From Anaeroplasmataceae bacterium (GTDB lineage Bacteria; Bacillota_I; Bacilli_A; Acholeplasmatales; Anaeroplasmataceae): a stretch of DNA of 47,246 nt. Numbering within the stretch: the stretch's first letter is position 1; each line of letters begins with the position of its first letter. The stretch covers positions 1-47,246 of the forward strand of contig JAHHSV010000009.1 in assembly GCA_020025015.1 (NCBI GenBank). Reading direction: 5' to 3'. The position numbers and the translations under genes are program-made. The notes beneath the pieces are model-generated. The model saw only the letters and a program-made list of their open reading frames with translations. It ran no database searches and was not told where the DNA came from. Of the stretch, positions 40,836-47,246 are shown piece after piece.

Positions 40836-43442
40836 TTATAAATTACTAATATCTTTTGACAAAGCTTCAGAAGCCAAAATAAATTTATAATCCATTTTTG
40901 ACTCATAAGCTAATTCCATTGCAGCGAAGGCTTTTGCTGCAACGACTTCATCATCTTTCTTATTATCACCTTTTATTTCAATAAGATCGTAACTGCCATC
41001 CAATTTCTTTACTATAAAATCTGGATAATAAGTTCTTACTATATTTGAAACAGGATCTATATATTCTACTGAAATACCATTATGATGCCCAGTAAACATT
41101 CCGGTAAAATAAACTTCTTTAATATTATCACTTTTTAAATATTTTAAGAAAGCAATTTTTTCCGGCTTAGAATCAAAACAATAATTATCCGTGTGAAAAC
41201 TCTTTTCATTCCATTTCAAAACATCAGAATCATACATGTTAATCAATAATTCCTTTGAGCATTTAAATTTATATGGCTCACCATTATCTTGATAATCAAG
41301 TATTTTCACATCTTTTTCTTTAGATATTATCTTTGTTTCTATATTGTAGAAATAATGAAAAATTGTAGGAATAATATGATCATATAATAAATCATTATAT
41401 TTAGAAACAGTTTTCAAAACTTTATCTAAACTATCTTTACAATTTAATAATAAATCCTCTATTGTCAAACAAGACATATTCAAATATCTTGCTATTTCAG
41501 ACACAATTTGAATTTTACTATAACTAATATTATTTAAATCTTGAGAATTAATCCTTTTTTCAAAAACAATAGAATTATTGCTAATACCTTGTTTTTCAAT
41601 TACTTTAGCTTCATATTTAGAAAAATCAAAAGAATCTAAATTAAAATTAATAGGCAAGTGATTAGTTACTTCATGCAACTCATAAATATGTTTAATTTCT
41701 TTTATTTTTAATGTTCTTACTGGATGATTAATTTGTACATCGACAGAAATTTTATCATTGTTTTTTTGCGGTATATCAGAGATTGTAATATTAAAGTTTT
41801 TATTTAATTCATTATCTAGAATTTTATAATTTTCCTTTGATAAATAAATATCTGCATCTTGTTGTACTGATGTTATTTTACGTAAACAACGCATTGTAGA
41901 TTGCAAAACGAAGACTTTAGAATTAGGGCTTCTATAAAGTGCCACAGAAAATAATGAACGACAATTCCATCCTTCACGACCTTTATTAACCATTAATATG
42001 ACTTGCTTTCTTGAACCCTCAGTACCAATAACGTCTAAATTATTAAAATCGAAAATATCCGAATCTTTTGTATACTTGGAATCTCCAACATTCACCAGAA
42101 TTTTATCAATAGAAACACCTAACTTAGTAAGGATTTTCTCAACATTAGGTTTAACATCATTAATTAATTCTGTAACCGTAGAACCAAAAATTGCAATTTT
42201 AGGCAACAAACCTTCATAAGTTTTATTTTTATGCTTATTAAAAAAATCCTTTAAGACTAATGTTAAAAATTCTTCATTTTTTACAGCCTCAAAGCCATGA
42301 ATAATAGGATACTTTAGATATTCCATATTAATAGCTTCTTTTAAACCACAATATGATACAACTTCAGGAAGAATAGACTTGTCAACATATGGAGTACCAG
42401 TATAATTATAACAGGCTATTAAATCAGTACCATTTTCTTTTAATTTTTTTGAAAGTTCATTAATAGTATATCTCAAAGATGTACTTCCAGTATCAGTTAA
42501 ACTTTTCTTTAACTCCGTTCCAAATAAATGATGTGCCTCATCAACATATACACCTAGTTGTCTTAACCTTTTTATTTTTTCAAATCTTTGATTTTCAATA
42601 ACATCCTGATCATTTTTTATTTCAATATCTTCATATAACTCACCAAATAAATTTGTAAATTCATTATTATTCATATTGAAGAATTTATCTGATGGTGATA
42701 ATTCTGTATGACGCTGCTTTAAAATAATTTTTTGAGTGTTTGAAATTATAATATTAAAATTTGAACCATCAATAGTATTTAAAGTTTTTGATGAATCATC
42801 TAAAAAATAAAATGATATATTCGAATCTAAAATATGCAAATATTCATGTGGAACAACTTTAGACTTATCAAAAGTCATAATTTCTTTTAAAGACTGTAAA
42901 ACAGTTTTATCAGGTGCAAAAACTATAACATTATGGCAAAATCTTTTATCATTAGGAAACTTAAAAGATAATAAAAATTCATAAAATATGCATGTAGCCA
43001 TTAAGATAGTTTTTCCTAAACCCATTGTTAAAGCATAAATATAATTAGGATATTCAGATGATTGTTCTTTTAAAAAATCAAAAATAGTCGAATATTTTTC
43101 TGCATTATAATCATACATTGAAATTTGTCTACTTTTTAAAGATGTGGGTGCATAGTAAGACCGATGGCTGAAAACTCCACTTCTCTTATACCACTCATCA
43201 AATATTTCATAAATTCTTTTATTATCTAAAAATTCTTTAATGAATATATACATTTCTAAAGCTTCAAATTGAGGTCTTCTTAAAAAAGCATTGGGGTTCA
43301 CCTTTTTATCATTAAAATCTAAAAACTTTCTAGTTATTGACTTATAATTTCTTTTTATTTTTCCTTTACTTTCTTCATAAAACATTTGTAATGCTTGATA
43401 AAAAGGAAAATCATTTATGAACTTTTTTCCTTCTACTGCCAT
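40836..43442 (-). CDS. Type III-like restriction subunit (DEAD/DEAH helicase-nuclease)
   Basis: An 868-residue SF2 helicase-nuclease. Walker A is TMGLGKT (residues 139-145), DEAH at 301-304 in VYVDEAHHLFG, motif III in NYTGTPY, and motif VI region GREGWNCRSLFSVALYRS with STMRCLRK. A C-terminal PD-(D/E)XK nuclease core is seen near residues 810-835 (YPDFIVKK, DLIEIKGD). This layout fits type III Res subunits, which translocate or slide and cleave when two modification sites lie head to head. I start at ATG 43442 behind GAGGTGGAT, 1 nt after the Mod stop; an upstream TTG is less likely. It is the last gene of a helicase-Mod-Res operon. Confidence 0.88.
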   Translation of the reverse strand: MAVEGKKFINDFPFYQALQMFYEESKGKIKRNYKSITRKFLDFNDKKVNPNAFLRRPQFEALEMYIFIKEFLDNKRIYEIFDEWYKRSGVFSHRSYYAPTSLKSRQISMYDYNAEKYSTIFDFLKEQSSEYPNYIYALTMGLGKTILMATCIFYEFLLSFKFPNDKRFCHNVIVFAPDKTVLQSLKEIMTFDKSKVVPHEYLHILDSNISFYFLDDSSKTLNTIDGSNFNIIISNTQKIILKQRHTELSPSDKFFNMNNNEFTNLFGELYEDIEIKNDQDVIENQRFEKIKRLRQLGVYVDEAHHLFGTELKKSLTDTGSTSLRYTINELSKKLKENGTDLIACYNYTGTPYVDKSILPEVVSYCGLKEAINMEYLKYPIIHGFEAVKNEEFLTLVLKDFFNKHKNKTYEGLLPKIAIFGSTVTELINDVKPNVEKILTKLGVSIDKILVNVGDSKYTKDSDIFDFNNLDVIGTEGSRKQVILMVNKGREGWNCRSLFSVALYRSPNSKVFVLQSTMRCLRKITSVQQDADIYLSKENYKILDNELNKNFNITISDIPQKNNDKISVDVQINHPVRTLKIKEIKHIYELHEVTNHLPINFNLDSFDFSKYEAKVIEKQGISNNSIVFEKRINSQDLNNISYSKIQIVSEIARYLNMSCLTIEDLLLNCKDSLDKVLKTVSKYNDLLYDHIIPTIFHYFYNIETKIISKEKDVKILDYQDNGEPYKFKCSKELLINMYDSDVLKWNEKSFHTDNYCFDSKPEKIAFLKYLKSDNIKEVYFTGMFTGHHNGISVEYIDPVSNIVRTYYPDFIVKKLDGSYDLIEIKGDNKKDDEVVAAKAFAAMELAYESKMDYKFILASEALSKDISNL

Positions 43443-43443
43443 A

Positions 43444-45234
43444 TTAATCCACCTCAATTTCTAAAGACTCAGAAAGAATATCAGTTATTTTAACTCTTAT
43501 TCTAGTAGAATTTTTAGGAATAGGATAAACTCCCATAACAAATTCATTTTTTTGTGGTACATCTTGAATAGATGGTTGTAAAACATTACCATCATAGTTA
43601 AAATCTATCATAACAGATTCAACCAATTGTTTCCAATCTATCACATTTTCCTTTTGTAAACTTAATTTTTGCATTAAATTCATAGGATAGAAAGACTTTA
43701 TAATAATATTATTATTTTCTTTAACAATTTTAGCTTCAGCCTCTCTTTTCAATTCAATCATTGATTTGTCTTTTAAAATGTCTACTATTTCAATATCAAT
43801 CTTATAAGGCTTTAAGGCTAATTCAAAACTTGCTTTTAAATCTGGTTCATGTCCCATACAAACTAAAGTGATAAATTCAACAGTTTGGTTTGGATTATCT
43901 CTTGTTAAAAGCTCATATTTTTTAAAAGGTAAATTTGATTTTAAGATTTCTAAATCAACTTTAGTCGCAATTCTATTAACTGGTAAAATTTTTACCATTC
44001 TACCATCTTTTTCTCCATCAAAAACATTACCTTTTGAAAAAGGTTGAATATCTAATGCTGCAACTAAAAGTTCTTTTGCTTCTACAGGATTTCTGAAAAA
44101 ATCATAATTGTTAACATTATAAACTTCAAAACCAGCCATATCTTTATTCATTAATCCAGCAGATTCATTTTGTTTATAAAGATTTAATAGTCTCTTAGTT
44201 GTAGTTTGAATTGAACCTAAATTAATATCTGCTCCTATGAACTTTCTTCCATTTTTAAGTGCTACTGATTGTGTAGTCCCTGAGCCCATAAAACAATCAA
44301 AAACAATAGACTCTTTGTTGCTAGATGACAGCAATAATTTTTCGATTAATTCTTCAGGCTTTTGGGTTGGATAATCTAAACGTTCAGAATCGGTTGATGC
44401 CATAATTGGTACAAAAATAATATCTTCTATTTTTTTACCAAATTCGTTCGGATAACACTTTCCATAATAAACTGAGCCATCAGTTCTAACTCTTTTTATA
44501 AGAGCATATTTTCTTCCTTCTTCATCAATTTTGTTATATCTTCCCATTTTTTGATCTTTATATTCAGAATATTGCTGATTCCAAATCCAATTGGAAGTTT
44601 TCGTGTACCAAAAAATAGTATCATGACATCTTTGATATACATTTTTACTTTCAGTTCCTCTAAAACCTTTATCCCAAATAATTTCTTCTCTAAATCCAGG
44701 AGCATCATTATCTTTGCCTACACATCCAACTCCAAATATTTCATCTAACAAGCACCTTAATTGATGAGATTTATGATAATCGCAATGAACATATATGCTT
44801 CCTTTATCTGATAACAATTCTCTAAGAAGAATTAATCTTTCATACATAAATTGTAAATATTCATCGTTAGTCCAAATATCACCATATTGTTTTTCCTCAA
44901 AGGCAGTATTATCATTTGTAACTTCTTTACTTTTTATTTTTATTTTTTTCTTATAGTCTGCTTTAGAATCAAATGGAGGATCAATATAAATAAAATCAAT
45001 GGTTCCTCTGTATTCTTTTAGCAAATGACTCATAACTTGAAGATTATCTCCCCAAAATATTTTATTAATCCATCCTGTTTCATCTGGATTTCCGTATTTT
45101 TCTTTAAGCTGAGCTGGAAAATATTGAGTTGATGTATAAGCTCTTTTTCCTGTCCATCTTAATTCTGGATAACCCTTAATTATAGGCTCATCTAAATTAA
45201 ATAAATTTATTTCATCTATTTCACTTTTTTGCAT
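43444..45234 (-). CDS. Type III-like N6-adenine DNA methyltransferase (Mod)
   Basis: A 596-residue enzyme of the beta class (motif IV before motif I). Motif IV DPPF lies at 85-88 in IDFIYIDPPFDSKADY, and motif I at 313-320 in VFDCFMGSGTTQ; TQKPEELIEKLL (about 290-301) precedes it as usual. Residues about 150-290 probably contain the target recognition part, and the C-terminal 200 residues are beta-rich. It would methylate one adenine strand within an asymmetric site and also guide Res. Its start is 1 nt from the stop of the helicase gene and its stop is 1 nt from the Res start, so the three are tightly coupled. It has an Asp-Pro-Pro-Phe rather than the common Tyr in motif IV, which is tolerated. 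Confidence 0.9.
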   Translation of the reverse strand: MQKSEIDEINLFNLDEPIIKGYPELRWTGKRAYTSTQYFPAQLKEKYGNPDETGWINKIFWGDNLQVMSHLLKEYRGTIDFIYIDPPFDSKADYKKKIKIKSKEVTNDNTAFEEKQYGDIWTNDEYLQFMYERLILLRELLSDKGSIYVHCDYHKSHQLRCLLDEIFGVGCVGKDNDAPGFREEIIWDKGFRGTESKNVYQRCHDTIFWYTKTSNWIWNQQYSEYKDQKMGRYNKIDEEGRKYALIKRVRTDGSVYYGKCYPNEFGKKIEDIIFVPIMASTDSERLDYPTQKPEELIEKLLLSSSNKESIVFDCFMGSGTTQSVALKNGRKFIGADINLGSIQTTTKRLLNLYKQNESAGLMNKDMAGFEVYNVNNYDFFRNPVEAKELLVAALDIQPFSKGNVFDGEKDGRMVKILPVNRIATKVDLEILKSNLPFKKYELLTRDNPNQTVEFITLVCMGHEPDLKASFELALKPYKIDIEIVDILKDKSMIELKREAEAKIVKENNNIIIKSFYPMNLMQKLSLQKENVIDWKQLVESVMIDFNYDGNVLQPSIQDVPQKNEFVMGVYPIPKNSTRIRVKITDILSESLEIEVD

Positions 45235-45235
45235 T

Positions 45236-47246
45236 TTAAACTACCTCATTTCTTTTACAATAAAAACGCAAATCGCAATTTTTACAAATTTTTTTATCAT
45301 TTGTTCTTACATTAAAACAGTGATTTTCAATCTTAGCTACAATATCATCAAAAGACTTAATATTGTTATCTAAATCCACATCATTCACATTAAAACTTAT
45401 CATTGGATTTCCTGATAATTCACTAGTATAATATAAAGAAATTTTTGAAACTTTAATATTATATTTTTTTCCTAATAAATATGCGTAAACTTCCAATTGT
45501 CTCTTATTTTTAATAAGCTTTTCAGTTTCAAAATTTACTTCAGGTTTTTTTTCAGTTTTAAAATCTATAATTTCATAATCTCCATTTTGAACTTCAATTA
45601 AATCAATTTGCCCACGTAAAATATAATTATCTCTAACCAAAGAAATGGGAATTTCAGCTTCTTTTATATTTTCCCATTTATTCTTCTTATTTTCAACATA
45701 ATTTAAAACTTGCTTACACGCAGATTCAATAAATGCTTGAGATAAATACTTATTTTCTTTTTTTGATATACTACTATAATTTGATGATATAAATTCTTTT
45801 ATAATATCATTTGATATTTTATTTTTTTCACCATTTAGAACAAGTTTATGAATATCTTCAATAGTTTGATGAACTAAAGTACCAAAAATAGTTGAACCTA
45901 CACCAACTGGTTGAAAGCCTAGTTCTTTAAAAAATTTATACTGTAAAGGACAATGCTCATAAACATTTATATCACCTGTAAATGAAAAAGACTTTTTTAT
46001 ATTACCTTGTTTTATTTCATTAAATTTAAAACTATTAATATTAATATTTGTATTTAAATCGTTATATACATTTTCAAAATAAATAGATGGTTCTTTACGG
46101 ATAGCTGAATCACTTTTATCTGCAACAAGTACTAAAAGATTTTGAGCTCTAGAAAAAGCCGTATAGTATAATCGCCAAAAATCATAATATTTAATATCTT
46201 CTCTAGTTTCAAATGGTGGTCTCTTATAAAAAGAGTCTTCAATATCAATTAAAATAGGATCTAATTGTTTTCTAGGAGAACCCAAATTACCTAAGAATAC
46301 AATCGGAAATTCTAATCCTTTTGCTTGATGAATAGTCATAAAAGATATACATCCACTAGGTGCATAATCAAAGGAATCTTCATACTCTGAAATTCCACCA
46401 TCATATAGAAACTTTAAATATTGATTAAAATATTTTTTAACTATTTTTAAAATATTTTTAACTGTAAAAACTGAAATACCACTTAAATATTCAAATCTAA
46501 TGGTAGCATTCAAATATATAGCAATATTTCTAGACTCTCTTGTATTAATAATCGAATCGTTTTTAGAATTAACGTAATTATTAAAAGGAGTAAATTGTAA
46601 AAACCTATAAATTAACCCAGAAAAAGAATAATCTAATGATTTATCAATATAAACATGATTTTTTGCTGTAAGTTTAATAAAATTTTTAAGTTCTACGTTA
46701 TCCTTATTAAAAATAATTGTTTGGGCAGCATATAAACAGTCGGCATAATATTTAGAAATTTTATTTGAATATTCTCCGGTTTCATCTTTTTTGATAATCA
46801 AATCAAAAAATTGAGGAAATGTTAATAGAATACAACCAATAAGCTCTTTAATTTCAGCACGAGTAAAAAACATATCTGAACGTGGAGAATAAACATTAAA
46901 TCCTTCATTTTCTAAATATTCAGCCAATTCAATAACTTTTGAATTTTTGACTGATTTAAACAAAAAAGCAATTTGATTTAAATCTTTAATTTTTTTGCTT
47001 AGTAACATATTTTTTATGAAACCAACTATTTTATCATAGATATTTTCATTACCATGAGCTTCCAATTTAATAACAGTATTACTATCCACTTGTTCTTGTT
47101 TAGCAGAAATTATTCTTTTATCAAACCTAAAGTTATTCCAATCAAATTCAAACAATTCTGAACTAGTAGAATTCATCCACATATTATAAAAATCTACTAT
47201 TTGCTTTTCAGACCTATAATTTTTTATTAATTTTATAGTTTTACAA
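45236..47246 (-). CDS. UvrD/AddA-like helicase with C-terminal Fe-S PD-(D/E)XK nuclease (5'-partial)
   Basis: The frame is open past ATG 47182 to the window edge and reads KLIKNYRSEKQIVDFYNMWM, the UvrD-family NYRS block (motif IV), so the gene begins outside the window and 47182 is not the start. Within it are motif V (FMTIHQAKGLEFPIVFLGNL) and motif VI (YYTAFSRAQNLLVLVAD). The C-terminal domain is a RecB/AddB-type nuclease (GQIDLIEV, YEIIDFKTEK, QLEVYAYLLG) with four Cys for an Fe-S cluster: one in YEHCPLQYKFF and three in ICKNCDLRFYC. Such helicase-nucleases process DNA ends or act in phage defence. It is encoded 1 nt ahead of Mod, suggesting function within the restriction system. Confidence 0.88.
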   Translation of the reverse strand, partial: CKTIKLIKNYRSEKQIVDFYNMWMNSTSSELFEFDWNNFRFDKRIISAKQEQVDSNTVIKLEAHGNENIYDKIVGFIKNMLLSKKIKDLNQIAFLFKSVKNSKVIELAEYLENEGFNVYSPRSDMFFTRAEIKELIGCILLTFPQFFDLIIKKDETGEYSNKISKYYADCLYAAQTIIFNKDNVELKNFIKLTAKNHVYIDKSLDYSFSGLIYRFLQFTPFNNYVNSKNDSIINTRESRNIAIYLNATIRFEYLSGISVFTVKNILKIVKKYFNQYLKFLYDGGISEYEDSFDYAPSGCISFMTIHQAKGLEFPIVFLGNLGSPRKQLDPILIDIEDSFYKRPPFETREDIKYYDFWRLYYTAFSRAQNLLVLVADKSDSAIRKEPSIYFENVYNDLNTNININSFKFNEIKQGNIKKSFSFTGDINVYEHCPLQYKFFKELGFQPVGVGSTIFGTLVHQTIEDIHKLVLNGEKNKISNDIIKEFISSNYSSISKKENKYLSQAFIESACKQVLNYVENKKNKWENIKEAEIPISLVRDNYILRGQIDLIEVQNGDYEIIDFKTEKKPEVNFETEKLIKNKRQLEVYAYLLGKKYNIKVSKISLYYTSELSGNPMISFNVNDVDLDNNIKSFDDIVAKIENHCFNVRTNDKKICKNCDLRFYCKRNEVV

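Noticed and set aside
1..47246. CRISPR arrays, tRNA and rRNA genes
   Set aside because: I saw no regularly spaced repeats, cloverleaf candidates or rRNA core sequences on either strand.

Overview
The window is a low-GC stretch of a single genome, most probably from a host-associated, anaerobic member of the Bacillota (Bacilli/Erysipelotrichia or 'Tenericutes'-like; my inference from composition, purine-rich ribosome binding sites, and the mix of oxygen-sensitive enzymes with secreted host-facing proteins). About 34 complete or partial genes can be supported. They stop with TAA or, less often, TAG; I found no intact gene ending in TGA. No rRNA, tRNA or CRISPR array was seen.

Left part (1-8650, mostly minus strand): a coiled-coil DUF2130 protein; a membrane protein with an in-frame amber codon; a two-gene unit whose first member carries a HEPN-type R-x4-H motif; an accessory RNase III with two dsRNA-binding domains behind a leader that contains a terminator; an ArsR-like regulator; an AEC-family carrier; an unrecorded 45-residue gene with its own promoter and terminator; and a MATE exporter.

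The centrepiece is 8858-14300 (plus strand), a six-gene operon with a consensus TTGACA-17-TATAAT promoter and one terminator. It encodes a CooC-like P-loop ATPase, two subunits of the 2-hydroxyacyl-CoA dehydratase/benzoyl-CoA reductase (HgdB/BcrC) superfamily, an HgdC-type Fe-S 'archerase' ATPase, a 54-residue membrane peptide, and a protein that resembles the middle domain of acetyl-CoA synthase beta with an added Cys motif. No CoA-transferase or hydroxyglutarate dehydrogenase accompanies it, so it looks like an uncharacterised ATP-driven low-potential reductase or dehydratase.

The middle part (14335-32913) holds a small HD-like protein, hemolysin III, KtrAB potassium uptake, a flavodoxin/DUF3793 operon with a palindromic operator, a GPH symporter with a GH2 glycosidase, a secreted endonuclease I and an M6 metalloprotease lipoprotein, a methyltransferase plus a tail-only remnant of a paralogue, a choloylglycine hydrolase, a truncated IS110 element with a possible bridge-RNA region, a PepC-like peptidase and a small lipoprotein.

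The right part (32914-47246) has two degraded group II introns, each immediately downstream of a terminator; an 885-residue IdeS-like (peptidase C66) cysteine protease with four repeats and a membrane anchor; a membrane-anchored protein ending in a ribosomal uL15-like domain; a region of element debris with a possible toxin tail and immunity gene; and a type III-like restriction-modification operon led by a UvrD-like helicase with an Fe-S PD-(D/E)XK nuclease domain, which runs off the right edge.
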